A stretch of DNA of 64,000 nucleotides from Rhizobium leguminosarum (GCF_001652265.1 NZ_LWBS01000253.1:1-64000), one strand, 5' to 3'. Numbered from the stretch's first letter, positions 35,185-43,973 are shown. The notes: generated by a model not told the origin, from the letters alone. Translations and numbers: made by a program.

Positions 35185-35272
35185 GCTCGTCTACATCGAC
35201 GATGCGACCGGCAAGCTGCTGGTTCGCCGGATCAGAGAACACGTTCGACTATCTGCATGCGACGAAGGCCCC
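35184..35272 (+). mobile_element. 89-base shard of an ISNCY-type transposase gene
   Basis: Bases from about 35184 to 35272 match an internal part of the transposase at 6541-6640 nearly base for base, reading LLVYIDDATGKLL and, in another frame, AGSENTFDYLHATKA. Compared with that copy, eight bases are missing between the two parts. No element ends are present, so this is a recombination relic. Confidence 0.85.
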
Positions 35273-35440
35273 TCGGGTCAAAGCCAGCGCAGGGTCCAGC
35301 GAGAAGCGATCAGGATCCTTCAGCCACGCATCGTCATATTCGAACAGTATGGTCTCTGAGCCGCGGATGCGATTGCTCCTCGCAAGACCAATTCTGCGGG
35401 TATCTCCAGCAAGGTCGATATGAACTTCGAAGTCAGCCAT
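35268..35440 (-). pseudogene. hipA toxin gene, N-terminal fragment
   Basis: The minus strand from ATG 35440 reads MADFEVHIDLAGDTRRIGLA, ETILFEYDDAWL and DPALALTRGAF, the start of a HipA-type kinase. The frame then enters the transposase shard. The catalytic kinase domain is missing, so no toxin can be produced. Its ATG overlaps the antitoxin stop by eight bases. Confidence 0.8.
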
Positions 35441-35768
35441 CGCGAGACGATCCTGACGCGGGCTTCAGGCGAACGCGCTTTGGCAGATCGGCACTGGCAA
35501 GCGCCTGGCCGACACTGTCGTTGCTGATGTCAGCAACCTGGGTCAGCCCGTCGAGTAGCCCTAACGCCTGGAGGACGCCCGCATAGATTCCGATGCCGAC
35601 GTTCGTGTCGCCCGCCTCGATCTTTTGCAGGGTCGAGCGAGAGGTAAATGCTCGCTCTGCTACTACTGCCATCGGCAACTTACGTCGGCGGCGAGCATCA
35701 TAAATATCCGCGCCAAGCTTTCGCAAAGCTTGCCTGACGGCTGCCGATGGTTGATGTGGGGTAGGCAT
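35433..35768 (-). CDS. HipB-like XRE-family antitoxin
   Basis: The 111-residue protein has an N-terminal helix-turn-helix (RKLGADIYDARRRRKLPMAV, then AFTSRSTLQKIEAGDTNVGI) of the Cro/CI type and a basic tail. It preceded and overlapped the hipA gene now truncated. In intact systems it binds HipA and represses the operon. Here it persists as an orphan regulator. Confidence 0.82.
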   Translation of the reverse strand: MPTPHQPSAAVRQALRKLGADIYDARRRRKLPMAVVAERAFTSRSTLQKIEAGDTNVGIGIYAGVLQALGLLDGLTQVADISNDSVGQALASADLPKRVRLKPASGSSRDG

Positions 35769-35781
35769 CTGAGACCTTCGC

Positions 35782-35806
35782 GCTACAGAATTTAGCTTTA
35801 TGTAGC
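35782..35806. promoter_or_regulatory. Inverted repeat upstream of the hipB-like gene
   Basis: GCTACA (35782-35787) and TGTAGC (35801-35806) are exact inverted copies 13 bases apart, 13 bases or more upstream of the antitoxin start on the minus strand. The spacing of about two helical turns between centres fits a dimeric XRE repressor. Confidence 0.4.
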
Positions 35807-35859
35807 ACGAAGCTTACAACATTTCCACCACAAGCGTGATGGACCGTCTGCTCCTTCGA

Positions 35860-35897
35860 GGGGCCGGAACAAGAGCAGTGCGAAATCGTACGCTAAG
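35860..35897 (+). repeat. 38-bp terminal inverted repeat of a Tn3-family transposon
   Basis: The sequence begins GGGGCCGGAA and ends ATCGTACGCTAAG, exactly 38 bases. Tn3-family ends have this length, start with GGGG and finish with (T/C)ACGCTAAG. It lies just beyond the C-terminal end of a transposase fragment, the position expected for the transposase-proximal end. No partner repeat was found in the window. Confidence 0.72.
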
Positions 35898-35944
35898 GGG
35901 AACGGGGCGGGAACTTACGCGGCACGCCGTAGCCCAGGGCGGAG

Positions 35945-36180
35945 CGTTCGGAATCCGTTCGGCATCTGATGTGTAGATGCCGGTAAGGTTGATATGTTCC
36001 CAACTTAGTGGCGAGATGTGCTTCAACAGAGCGTCAGGAATGTCTCGCCCCGCTCGTTTCAGCTGTGTGACCGCGCGATCAAGACCGTATTCCAATGCAC
36101 GATCGCACTGACGACGATGTCTTCGTCGACCGACCGGTTGGTCCGTCGGGACATGATCCAGCGACTGCGCCCCGAAGATA
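35945..36180 (-). mobile_element. C-terminal fragment of a Tn3-family transposase
   Basis: The minus strand reads VVSAIVHWNTVLIARS in one frame and, after a shift near 36095, RAVTQLKRAGRDIPDALLKH then ISPLSWEHINLTGIYT. This is the highly conserved C-terminus of TnpA. The rest of the transposase is replaced by an agmatinase fragment at about 36185. Confidence 0.78.
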
Positions 36181-36199
36181 ACCGGCATTCGCGTTCCGG

Positions 36200-36688
36200 C
36201 GCTGTATTTTTTCCACCGAAGTAATTGTCCCACGTATCACTATGTGCATCAAAATGGATGAGCGCCAAAGGTCCGTGTCGAGCGGCAACCGCACGCAGTT
36301 CCGCCAGCGTCAAGGAATGCTTTCCTCCTATTCCGCACCGCACGATGCCTCGCTGCACCAACGTCGACACCGAACGCTCAAGATATTCCAGAGTTTCCAT
36401 TTCGTAACCGGGGACGTATTCGAGTCCCCAACGTCTGCTATCCGCAGCGCCTCGAAAATATTGATGTTGTTTCGGTAGGGATTGATCGGCCTAAGCATCA
36501 CGGATGCCGTCCGCACGGCATTCGGGTGCGAATCGTGCACCTGTGCGGTACGGCGCGCCCGAGTCTGCCGGCAAGCCGATGATGGCCGCATCTAGCTGAT
36601 CCAAACCTGTGGCCAGAGGCAAGCGCATAAATGTCGGCGCACCACAAAAGCGCGGTGTTTCGAGTGAGTTGATCGGCAATACAGACAT
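36200..36688 (-). pseudogene. Agmatinase-family gene, frameshifted and truncated
   Basis: From ATG 36688, preceded by GGGAAG, three frames give successive pieces of an agmatinase/arginase-type ureohydrolase: AAIIGLPADSGAPYRTGARF, then RPINPYRNNINIFEALRIAD, then GIVRCGIGGKHSLTLAELRA and IHFDAHSDTWDNY. The manganese site DAHSD survives, but GGDHS has become GGKHS. The C-terminal third is missing where Tn3 sequence begins. Confidence 0.8.
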
Positions 36689-36745
36689 CTGCAGTCTTCC
36701 CTTCGCTTCTTTGAAGGCGATGCTTCGACCGACGCGGTAGTTCAC

Positions 36746-36958
36746 CCTGTTCCAGTGTTCACAGCCGAGCTCCGCGGCACGGAGCTTTCGATGGCGCCGC
36801 CAAACACAGAAATCTTATAAGGAACGTCAATCCAGATCCGGCAGATTCTCGTGCCTCGGCAGAGGACGATTGGTTTGCGCAGATCTTATGCGCACCTTGA
36901 CCCATGTGCGGAGCTGACCGTGACAGGCGTGCCCTGCCACGGTGAGAGAAGTGAGCAT
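36746..36958. other. Gap between the agmatinase remnant and the amino-acid transporter
   Basis: No gene is recognised in these ~210 bases. They form the 3' flank of the minus-strand binding-protein gene. No strong hairpin with a T-run was found. Confidence 0.4.
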
Positions 36959-37750
36959 TCACTGCTGAATGCTTTTGATGGGATCTTTCGGGGCTGGATT
37001 GAATCCAACCAGATCCGTCGTGAGCTTGGCGTAAGTACCATCTGCAATCATTTCAGCCAGAGCCTTGTTGACGGCCTTGACCAGCTCGGGCTTGCCCTTC
37101 TTGACCGCAAAGCCCTTCTGGATACGGCTGACGAATTCCGGTAGAACCTGAAGCGGCATGTTTGCGGATTTGATCATGTAGCCGGCACCGATCGCATCGG
37201 TGATCTCAGCGTCAATGTTGCCGTTGATAAGATCCTGGATGCCGTCTGTCTCGGCCTTGTACCCCTTCACAGCGGCGCCCTTGTCTTCCGCGATCTTAGA
37301 GAAGGTGGAGGATGCCAGCGCGCCGACCGTCTTGCCCTTCAGATCGTCCGGCGACTTGATGGAAGAGTTGTTCGGAACGACGACGACACCGCCGGATTCC
37401 AGCCAGCCATCCGCAAAGACAACCTGCTTCTGACGCTCGGGAGTTATGTCCATGGCATCACTTGTAATATCATATTGATCCGCCTGAAGCCCGATCAGCA
37501 ACGACTCCCACTTGATGATGACAGGCGTGTATTCGAGGCCAAGACGCTTGGAGATCTCCTTCATCACGCGGATTTCAAGACCATCGAGAGTCCCGTCGGC
37601 TGCGCGCATGCTAAACGGCGGGAAAGTACCTTCGGTGGCGACCAGCAACTTGCCGGGCTGCAGCAATTCGAGATCGGCGGCCGAGGCTGACACCTGGCTG
37701 GAAAAAACGGCGGCTGCGGCAAAAGCAAAGGCGATTATCTGACGTTTCAT
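36959..37750 (-). CDS. Polar amino-acid ABC transporter binding protein
   Basis: Start ATG 37750 follows GAAGGGAAC. The 263-residue product has a signal peptide (MKRQIIAFAFAAAAVFSSQV, near SASA) and the SBP_bac_3 fold: LLVATEGTFPPFSMRAADGT, GLEIRVMKEISKRLGLEY, VVFADGWLESGGVVVV. It binds an amino-acid-like solute in the periplasm. It is the last gene of the minus-strand import operon. Confidence 0.92.
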   Translation of the reverse strand: MKRQIIAFAFAAAAVFSSQVSASAADLELLQPGKLLVATEGTFPPFSMRAADGTLDGLEIRVMKEISKRLGLEYTPVIIKWESLLIGLQADQYDITSDAMDITPERQKQVVFADGWLESGGVVVVPNNSSIKSPDDLKGKTVGALASSTFSKIAEDKGAAVKGYKAETDGIQDLINGNIDAEITDAIGAGYMIKSANMPLQVLPEFVSRIQKGFAVKKGKPELVKAVNKALAEMIADGTYAKLTTDLVGFNPAPKDPIKSIQQ

Positions 37751-37849
37751 TTCTGTTCCCTTCTTCATTCTTGTTGGAGGTCTCTTGCCGCTCGGCAACA
37801 AGAGGTCAGTTTCTTCGGGCAGGAAGCACGAGGAATATGGGCAATCGGT

Positions 37850-38509
37850 TCAGCTATGCACGGCGTAGCGGCGCTCCAGCCATGCCGCGAGTTGCGTGAA
37901 GATCGTCGTCAACAACAGATAGATCACGGCGACTGCGATATAGAAATCGAACGGGCGGAAGGTCATAGCGATCAATGTCTGCGCGTAGAGCGTCAACTCG
38001 ACGACGGTGATGGTTGACAGAAGCGATGTGTTCTTCAGCGTCGAGATCGCCTCGTTCGTCAACGATGGAAGCACGATGCGAAACACCTGCGGCAGGATGA
38101 TGCTGCGCATCGTAGCGGCGTGGCTGAAGCCGATCGCAAGGGCCGATTCCATTTGTCCGCGCGGGATTGCCGATAGGCCGCTGCGGATGATTTCCGCGAC
38201 ATAGGCTCCACTGTTGATACCGAGCGCCAGAACACCTGCCGTAAACGGCGAAAGCCTGATGCCGATCTGGGGAAAGCCGAAATAGACGATGAAGACCTGG
38301 ATGATCGTCGGCGTTCCGCGGATGAACCAGATATAGAATGCTGCAATGGAGCGGACCCCGCGCCATGTCGACCTTTGACCAAGGGCTGCCAGCAGCCCGG
38401 AACTCCAACTGACGACGATGGTGAGGATCGTCAGCCAGAGGACCGTCCAGGAGGCGGTCAGAAAGCCGGTACCGTAAAGCCTGACATCCGTCAGAAAATC
38501 CGTCAGCAT
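37850..38509 (-). CDS. Polar amino-acid ABC transporter permease
   Basis: This 219-residue HisM/GlnP-type permease has about five membrane segments and the EAA loop (ESALAIGFSHAATMRSIILP QVFRIVLPS, split here for length). It is the only permease in the operon and probably dimerises with itself. The gene starts one base before the ATPase stop region, with a single base between the two. Confidence 0.92.
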   Translation of the reverse strand: MLTDFLTDVRLYGTGFLTASWTVLWLTILTIVVSWSSGLLAALGQRSTWRGVRSIAAFYIWFIRGTPTIIQVFIVYFGFPQIGIRLSPFTAGVLALGINSGAYVAEIIRSGLSAIPRGQMESALAIGFSHAATMRSIILPQVFRIVLPSLTNEAISTLKNTSLLSTITVVELTLYAQTLIAMTFRPFDFYIAVAVIYLLLTTIFTQLAAWLERRYAVHS

Positions 38510-38510
38510 G

Positions 38511-39317
38511 TCATGCTCCCTGGGCAGTTTCGGGTGCGCTGGCGCCGTAAGCTAGGCCGTCGTGCAGAATACGATGGAGGAACTGCCGTAACCGGTCGCT
38601 CTGTGGATTGCGCAGAATATCGGGCGTGCCGGATTCAGCCATCACCCCCTTGTCGAAGAACAGAACGCGTGAGGATACGTCGCGGGCAAAGGCAATCTCG
38701 TGCGTTACCAGCAGCATGGTCATGCCTTCGCTCGCAAGTGCGGCCATCAGCACGAGCACCTCATGGACGAGCTCTGGATCGAGTGCTGAAGTCACCTCGT
38801 CGAACAGCATCAGCCGGGGCTTCATGGCAAGCGCCCGGACGATCGCCACGCGCTGCTGCTGTCCGCCGGAAAGACGAGTGGGATAGCTGTCGCGTTTTTC
38901 ATAGAGCCCGATACGCGACAGAAGCGCCCCGGCCTCGTCGATTGCCTGCGCCTTCGGCAGCTTGAGCAGCTTCATCGGCGCATGGATGACATTGTCCAGA
39001 ACCGTCATATGCGGCCAGAGGTTATAGCTCTGGAAAACCATGCCCACCCGCTGTCGAAGTGACTGCATCTGCGCAGGCGTCGGCATAAAGCGGGATTCCG
39101 GGTGAAAGTCGAAGGACAATTCCTCGAATTTCAGGAAGCCCGTCTGCGGCATTTCAAGGCCATTGATCGAGCGCAGGAAAGTGCTCTTGCCGGAACCGCT
39201 GGCGCCGATGATCGACACGACCTCGCCGGGCTCGACGTCAAGGGAGACACCCTTCAGGACTTCGTTTTCGCCGAAACTCTTTCTGATATCATTGAGAGCC
39301 AGAAGCGGTGGGGTCAT
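38511..39317 (-). CDS. Polar amino-acid ABC transporter ATP-binding protein
   Basis: This 268-residue GlnQ-type ATPase has Walker [10 protein letters not shown], signature [15 protein letters not shown] and Walker [17 protein letters not shown], where the usual P after DE is V, common in the branch. It energises the permease. ATG 39317 overlaps the DUF1989 gene stop by four bases. Confidence 0.94.
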   Translation of the reverse strand: MTPPLLALNDIRKSFGENEVLKGVSLDVEPGEVVSIIGASGSGKSTFLRSINGLEMPQTGFLKFEELSFDFHPESRFMPTPAQMQSLRQRVGMVFQSYNLWPHMTVLDNVIHAPMKLLKLPKAQAIDEAGALLSRIGLYEKRDSYPTRLSGGQQQRVAIVRALAMKPRLMLFDEVTSALDPELVHEVLVLMAALASEGMTMLLVTHEIAFARDVSSRVLFFDKGVMAESGTPDILRNPQSDRLRQFLHRILHDGLAYGASAPETAQGA

Positions 39318-39937
39318 GAGGAAGCCTCCGGATAATCCGCAACAATCCGGATTGCCACGTCCCGCGGCGTGCGGTCGTCACCGTCGATGACGGTGATATC
39401 CTGCGGGTAGGCCGATAGCACCAGAACCAGGTCCATCTCGGCGCGCAGCGCAACGAAATCGCCTGCTTTCGATGCCGGCGCATGACGCTCCAGGGTTCCG
39501 TCGGAATGAACCGACACGTTCATGAAAAGATTGAGCGAGGCGGGCGTAAACGGCAGATCCGTCGCCTTTGCTGAAAGCGCCTCGTGAAAATTGTCGGAGC
39601 AGCTGCGATGATAGCCGTTGCAGCCGAGTTGCTGGTAGAGTTCCGCATTGCACGGGCAAAGCAAGGTGTCGTGGCGCAGCGCCGCGCTGTCGTCGAGCAG
39701 CGTCACCATCGCCCGCCTGCGATTGCTGACGACCACCATCCCTTTTTCGAAATAAATGCTGCTGTTCATCGATCGGGTATGGTCTATGGAACTGTACTCG
39801 CCCGCCTCGTCCGCAGCCAAAGACCAGGCGTCCACCACCTGATTTCCATGCAGGTTGGTAATTATGGCAATTTGCCCAGCCTGCATCTGATATCCGCGCC
39901 CATGGCTTGCGGGCACGGTCTCTGAACTTCCAGTCAT
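39314..39937 (-). CDS. DUF1989 (urea carboxylase-associated) protein
   Basis: This 207-residue protein belongs to DUF1989: [20 protein letters not shown], then [20 protein letters not shown], with conserved cysteines, and [14 protein letters not shown]. It is related to aminomethyltransferase-like folds and often occurs with urea carboxylase or amino-acid transport genes. It leads the import operon and is coupled to the ATPase gene. A role in handling an amidine- or urea-type product is inferred from family context only. Confidence 0.85.
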   Translation of the reverse strand: MTGSSETVPASHGRGYQMQAGQIAIITNLHGNQVVDAWSLAADEAGEYSSIDHTRSMNSSIYFEKGMVVVSNRRRAMVTLLDDSAALRHDTLLCPCNAELYQQLGCNGYHRSCSDNFHEALSAKATDLPFTPASLNLFMNVSVHSDGTLERHAPASKAGDFVALRAEMDLVLVLSAYPQDITVIDGDDRTPRDVAIRIVADYPEASS

Positions 39938-40022
39938 TCTTTATGTACCCGTTGGCGCCAAAGCCAGCTCTGCCTTGGCGCGCAGGAATTTCGGCCTTCC
40001 TTGCCTTGTCCACAAAACTCTA

Positions 40023-40034
40023 TTCAGTATACCA
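40023..40034. promoter_or_regulatory. Candidate GntR (FCD-type) operator TTCAGTATACCA
   Basis: The 12-base TTCAGTATACCA lies 86 bases upstream of the DUF1989 start. The same 12 bases occur at 48564-48575 in front of pxpB/pxpA. FCD-class GntR regulators commonly bind TGGTATACCA-like palindromes, and two such regulators are encoded in this cluster. Confidence 0.5.
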
Positions 40035-40178
40035 TTGGAATTCAAGCTTTAATTTCAGATATTTATGACTACGTATTAGCCAGGATGAATGATTATTGTT
40101 TGGCAAATGATGAATTTTTCATCAGGGCAATTTTTATGGGCGCCGGAAAGATCCAGTTGCGTTGACCTCGGAACACTC

Positions 40179-40191
40179 TTGGTGTACCGAA
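40179..40191. promoter_or_regulatory. Second candidate GntR half-palindrome
   Basis: TTGGTGTACCGAA contains TGGT and ACCG arms around GT, close to the FCD-type TGGTnnACCA pattern. It lies 116 bases before the M24 start codon. Confidence 0.35.
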
Positions 40192-40306
40192 GTTTTGATC
40201 AGCTCGGCAACCCGGTACGGCCGATCCGCCGACCCTCGTGACAATCTATCCTCGCCTCTAACGCGGCACCCGTTTCCGCTTCGATCGAGGTCCCCAGGAG
40301 ACGAGA

Positions 40307-41485
40307 ATGACCCGCTATTTTCCGCAGGATGAATATGAGGACCGATGGGAAAAGGTTCTTGAGCAAATGCGATTGCGCGGGTTCGAAACCGCCGTGGTTT
40401 TTGGCCGCGGCGGCGGCACGACGGATAATTGCGGCGACATTCTTTATCTTTCCAACCACTATGCGATCAGCGGCGGCATGGACTCGCTGATCTGGTCGGC
40501 ACGCTCCTTCTCGGGAATCATTCTTCAGCAGGGCAAGGAGCCGCAGCTTCATATCGACGAACCCGAAGTTCGCACCGATCTCGTTTCCATTTCCGATGCG
40601 TACAGTTCAAACCATCCGTTCCGCAGCGTCGCGAAGGCACTGAACGAGAGGGGGGTCGCCGGGCGCGTGGCTCTGGTCGGCACGCAGTTCATTCCAGTGA
40701 AGTTCTATCAGCAGCTTCTGGAAGAGGCGCCAGATATTCAGTGGATTCCGGCCGACGATCTCGTCAGGTCGGTACGGCGGATCAAGAGTCCCCGAGAGCA
40801 GGATTGCTATCGTATCGGCGGCGAGACCGCCACGATTGGCTTGAACCGCTTGATGGAGGGATTGATCAGCGGTCTTTCCGAGCGGGAGGCCGCAGGCGAG
40901 GCTTCCCGGGAAGTGGTGCGCCGTGGCGGGAGGCTGCAGATGATTGGCACCAATCATGGGGAAACGCTCGGCTTCGACCAGCGCTTTCCGCTAGCGGGAT
41001 ATAGCGCCGATACGCCGAAGCCCGGCGATATCGTGACCGGAACGCTCCATGGCGCCTTCCACCAGGGCTACTATCTCGATCCAGGCCGGACCGGCGTTCG
41101 CGGTCGGCCGACGGCCGACCAGCGACTGCTGATCGAAGCTGTTGCCGACATCGTGCACCGGCTTTCCGCCATGATGCGCCCCGGGACGAAGCTCCTGGAT
41201 GTTGCGGCAGAGGGCGACCGGCTGACGGCCGCCTTCGGAGGCTCGGTATCGCCGATCATGAAGAACTTTCCCTTCTACGGCCATGGCATCGGGCTTGGCT
41301 TCGAACAGCCGCGCATTTCCACCGTCATGTCGCTTCCGGAAGACGCGGTCGAAGAGAACATGGTATTCGGCCTCGAAGCCTTCCTGTCCCTCGATGGTGT
41401 TGGAGCGGCCTTTTACGAGGACATTCTCATCATCGGCAAGGATGGCAACGAACTTCTGACGCGCTCCCCCAGCCAGTGGTGGTAA
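40307..41485 (+). CDS. M24-family (pita-bread) hydrolase, divergent
   Basis: This 392-residue protein has the creatinase N-terminal domain followed by the pita-bread catalytic domain. Of five expected metal ligands, four are seen: D in YYLDPGRTG, H in YGHGIGLGF, E in FGLEAFLS and E in YEDILIIG. The first Asp is replaced (GDIVTGTLHGAF). The family includes Xaa-Pro peptidases, creatinase and ectoine hydrolase. It is transcribed divergently from the import operon, so it probably cleaves the imported compound or a derivative. The start follows AGGAGACGAG. Confidence 0.85.
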   Translation: MTRYFPQDEYEDRWEKVLEQMRLRGFETAVVFGRGGGTTDNCGDILYLSNHYAISGGMDSLIWSARSFSGIILQQGKEPQLHIDEPEVRTDLVSISDAYSSNHPFRSVAKALNERGVAGRVALVGTQFIPVKFYQQLLEEAPDIQWIPADDLVRSVRRIKSPREQDCYRIGGETATIGLNRLMEGLISGLSEREAAGEASREVVRRGGRLQMIGTNHGETLGFDQRFPLAGYSADTPKPGDIVTGTLHGAFHQGYYLDPGRTGVRGRPTADQRLLIEAVADIVHRLSAMMRPGTKLLDVAAEGDRLTAAFGGSVSPIMKNFPFYGHGIGLGFEQPRISTVMSLPEDAVEENMVFGLEAFLSLDGVGAAFYEDILIIGKDGNELLTRSPSQWW

Positions 41486-41539
41486 TCCGCAGGCGAAGGC
41501 TTCCACGAACGATCGCGATAACGAAAAACGGGACGGAAA

Positions 41540-41562
41540 ACCGGCGGCCAAGGGCCGCCGGT
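41540..41562. terminator. Bidirectional hairpin terminator
   Basis: ACCGGCGGCC (41540-41549) and GGCCGCCGGT (41553-41562) form a perfect 10-bp stem with a three-base loop. CCGCTTTT follows on the plus strand and TTTTCCG on the minus strand. It lies between the convergent M24 and VOC genes. Confidence 0.82.
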
Positions 41563-41586
41563 CCGCTTTTGAATGCACGCAAGGAC

Positions 41587-42000
41587 CTAATGCGCAAAGA
41601 CGCCGTCGAAATCCTTGAAGCCCTTGACCTCGATCGGGTTGCCGCTCGGGTCGAAGAAGAACATCGTGCGCTGCTCGCCCGGCTCGCCCTCGAACCGCAC
41701 GACCGGCGGAATGTCGAACGCTATGCCTGCGTCCTGCAGACGCTTCGACAGAGCAACCCAATCGCCCAGCGGCAAGACGATGCCGAGATGGGGCATCATC
41801 ACCATGTGATTGCCGACCTTGCCGGTGCGCGTGACTTCGAATGGCTTGCCGAGATGCAGCGAGATCTGGTGGCCGAAGAAATCGAAATCCACCCACGTAT
41901 CCGTCGACCGGCCTTCTTCACAGCCGAGAACGCCGCCGTAGAACTGACGGGACTTGTCGAGATCGGTTACATGGTAGGCGAGATGGAAAAGCGAACGCAT
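41587..42000 (-). CDS. VOC-family (glyoxalase-fold) protein
   Basis: This 137-residue protein has the paired beta-alpha-beta-beta-beta modules of the vicinal oxygen chelate family: FHLAYHVTDLDKSRQFYGGV, GHQISLHLG, and MFFFDPSGNPIEVKGF. The histidines and the glutamate are in positions of the metal ligands. The function might be a dioxygenase, lyase or epimerase. It follows the second M24 gene by 42 bases on the same strand and ends the minus-strand run. Confidence 0.86.
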   Translation of the reverse strand: MRSLFHLAYHVTDLDKSRQFYGGVLGCEEGRSTDTWVDFDFFGHQISLHLGKPFEVTRTGKVGNHMVMMPHLGIVLPLGDWVALSKRLQDAGIAFDIPPVVRFEGEPGEQRTMFFFDPSGNPIEVKGFKDFDGVFAH

Positions 42001-42042
42001 GATAGCTCCTTTGCGATATCAGGATAGGAAGTTGGGCATATT

Positions 42043-43233
42043 TTACCGGACGATCAGATCGCGCTGCAGACTGGAGAGTGGCTCTGCGCCATTCTCGGTC
42101 ACGATGACCGTTTCGGAAGCGCCAACGGTCCAGACACCGTAGCTGCGCAAGGTCGCCGGCAGATGAAACACCATGCCGGGCTCCATTATGCGCTCGACGC
42201 CGGAAAACAGGCTGAGAATGCCGCCCTCGCCCCAGTCCGGCGCGAAGGCCACGCCCATGGAATATCCGATCCGCTTACGGAACGCGGCCGTGTAGCCCGC
42301 TGCATCGATCACCCGTTGCGCGGCCTCGTGCGGCGCTGAGCAAGGGACACCCGGCCTGATCTCGCTGAGAGCAGCGTCGAGCGCAGCCAGTGAGCAATCC
42401 ATCATTCGGCGGGCTTCGACCGGCGGCTGGCCTATCCAGACCGTGCGCATCAGGGCAGCGTGATATCGGGCATGACTGCCGGCCAGTTCGAGGAACACGG
42501 GATCTCCGGCTTTGAGCTGACGCCGGCGCCATGTCATGTGCGGCAAACCGCTGCGCGGCCCCGAGGATACCAGCGGCTCCATCGCCATCACCTCCGAGCC
42601 GGCCCGTGTCGCGGCATCCAGCATGGCGGCGGCGATGGCGTTCTCGTCCGTACCGACCCGGCAGGCCGAAATCCCGGCGGCAAGCCCTTCCTGTGCGTAG
42701 GTGGCGGCCGATCTGATGGCCTGCAGTTCTGCGGACGATTTCACCACTCTGAGCGGGGCAAGAATTGCGGAACCATCCGGAATGGCTTCGACGCCGGTTT
42801 GTGCAGCAATCCTTTGTGCGAGCACCGGTGGCAGGAACCAGCCTGCGAGCTCGATCGCAGGGCGCGCGATCTCTCGTAAGAACAGGATTTGTGCGAGGGC
42901 GGAAGCCGGATCCTCTCCATCCTGATAGGCAACGATATCGTCTATCCAGGTGTTGGCGACCGATCCCACCAGTTCCAGCTGACGCACCAATAGGGTCGGC
43001 TCGCCCTCCACCGGCATGATCAGCGCCTGAAAGGCAAAATAGCCAGCAGTCTGGCGACCCGTCAGCCAGTAAATATTCTCAGGAACGGTGACGATAAGTG
43101 CCCCATGCCCGGCCGCCTCGATGGCAGCACGGGCACGGTCCTGCCGCTGCTTGAACTCGTCCTCGGGGAAAGCGGCCTCGCGGCCTCGGAATTCGGCAAA
43201 CTCATGCATCCTGGCATTACTCGACTTCGGCAT
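42043..43233 (-). CDS. M24-family hydrolase resembling ectoine hydrolase, without metal ligands
   Basis: Start ATG 43233 (MPKSSNARM) or 43209; the longer frame upstream is not supported. The ~396-residue protein has the creatinase-type N-domain (VPENIYWLTGRQTAGYFAFQ) and a pita-bread domain with GYSMGVAFAPDWGEGGILSL. Four of five M24 metal ligands are replaced (FLELAG, HAALMRT, GYSMG, VFHLPAT); only E in GASETVIV remains. Creatinase and ectoine-hydrolase-type enzymes share this loss. It probably hydrolyses a cyclic amidine, guanidino or amide compound. It follows the GntR gene by 107 bases. Confidence 0.83.
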   Translation of the reverse strand: MPKSSNARMHEFAEFRGREAAFPEDEFKQRQDRARAAIEAAGHGALIVTVPENIYWLTGRQTAGYFAFQALIMPVEGEPTLLVRQLELVGSVANTWIDDIVAYQDGEDPASALAQILFLREIARPAIELAGWFLPPVLAQRIAAQTGVEAIPDGSAILAPLRVVKSSAELQAIRSAATYAQEGLAAGISACRVGTDENAIAAAMLDAATRAGSEVMAMEPLVSSGPRSGLPHMTWRRRQLKAGDPVFLELAGSHARYHAALMRTVWIGQPPVEARRMMDCSLAALDAALSEIRPGVPCSAPHEAAQRVIDAAGYTAAFRKRIGYSMGVAFAPDWGEGGILSLFSGVERIMEPGMVFHLPATLRSYGVWTVGASETVIVTENGAEPLSSLQRDLIVR

Positions 43234-43340
43234 TGGTGTCTCACGATCGAGACGAGAACGGATTGCGATCCGGAATGAATGAACACGAAACGCCAGCACT
43301 TCCCTTAGAAGACGGCGCCGCAGTTTCGACACTGCGCGCT

Positions 43341-43973
43341 CTAGGGGCGGGCAAGCCAACTCAGAAACCGGCCGCGCACGCTGTCGAAATGGGCTTCCAT
43401 CGCCGCGGCGGCAGCGGCCGGATCGCGCGCCTCGATGGCATCGATCACCGCAATGTGCTCGGCGGCCTGCTCTGCAAAGCGGTCATGGGTCCGGGTGATC
43501 GTGCATCGGCGGGCAATGCTGCGCATTTCCCGCAGCATGGCAGGCAGAAGATGCAGATCCGCCGCTTCGGCAACGGCTTCGTGGAAGGCGTCATCATCCA
43601 TCCAGAAGCGATCGAAAGCCACGTCCTTGCCTTCGACATACGCTTGCATGACCTGCCGCGACTGCTTGAGCGCCGCCGTCATCGGGCGCTCCGCTGCGCG
43701 GGCGGCAGCGGCTCCTTCCACCAGACGACGAACCTGGACAATTTCCAACAACTGCTCCACGGTCACAGGCAGGACCATTAACGTGCCGTTAGTGAGCCGC
43801 GAGATGACGCCCTCTTTCTGAAGCCTGGAAATGGCAGCGCGAAGCGGCGTGCGCGAAATGCCGGATTCAATCGCCAGCGTCCGCTCGGTCAGCAGATCGC
43901 CGGTCTTGATGGTGCCCTCGAGGATGCGCTGTTTAACGTCCTTATAGGCTTGCTGGGCCAGGGTCTCACTCAT
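43341..43973 (-). CDS. GntR-family regulator, FCD class
   Basis: The 210-residue protein has a winged helix (TERTLAIESGISRTPLRAAI SRLQKEG, split for length) and an FCD ligand-binding domain (FDRFWMDDDAFHEAVAEAAD) with candidate metal residues D and H. Regulators of this class respond to organic or amino acids. The ATG overlaps the amidase stop by four bases, so regulator and enzymes are cotranslated. Confidence 0.92.
   Translation of the reverse strand: MSETLAQQAYKDVKQRILEGTIKTGDLLTERTLAIESGISRTPLRAAISRLQKEGVISRLTNGTLMVLPVTVEQLLEIVQVRRLVEGAAAARAAERPMTAALKQSRQVMQAYVEGKDVAFDRFWMDDDAFHEAVAEAADLHLLPAMLREMRSIARRCTITRTHDRFAEQAAEHIAVIDAIEARDPAAAAAAMEAHFDSVRGRFLSWLARP

Larger units (their letters stand above)
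39938..40306. promoter_or_regulatory. Divergent promoter region between the amino-acid import operon and the M24 gene
   Basis: This 369-base gap has no gene. Its middle is AT-rich (about 40040-40140). It contains two candidate GntR operators, described separately, and the AGGAGACGAG ribosome-binding site of the M24 gene. Confidence 0.5.
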
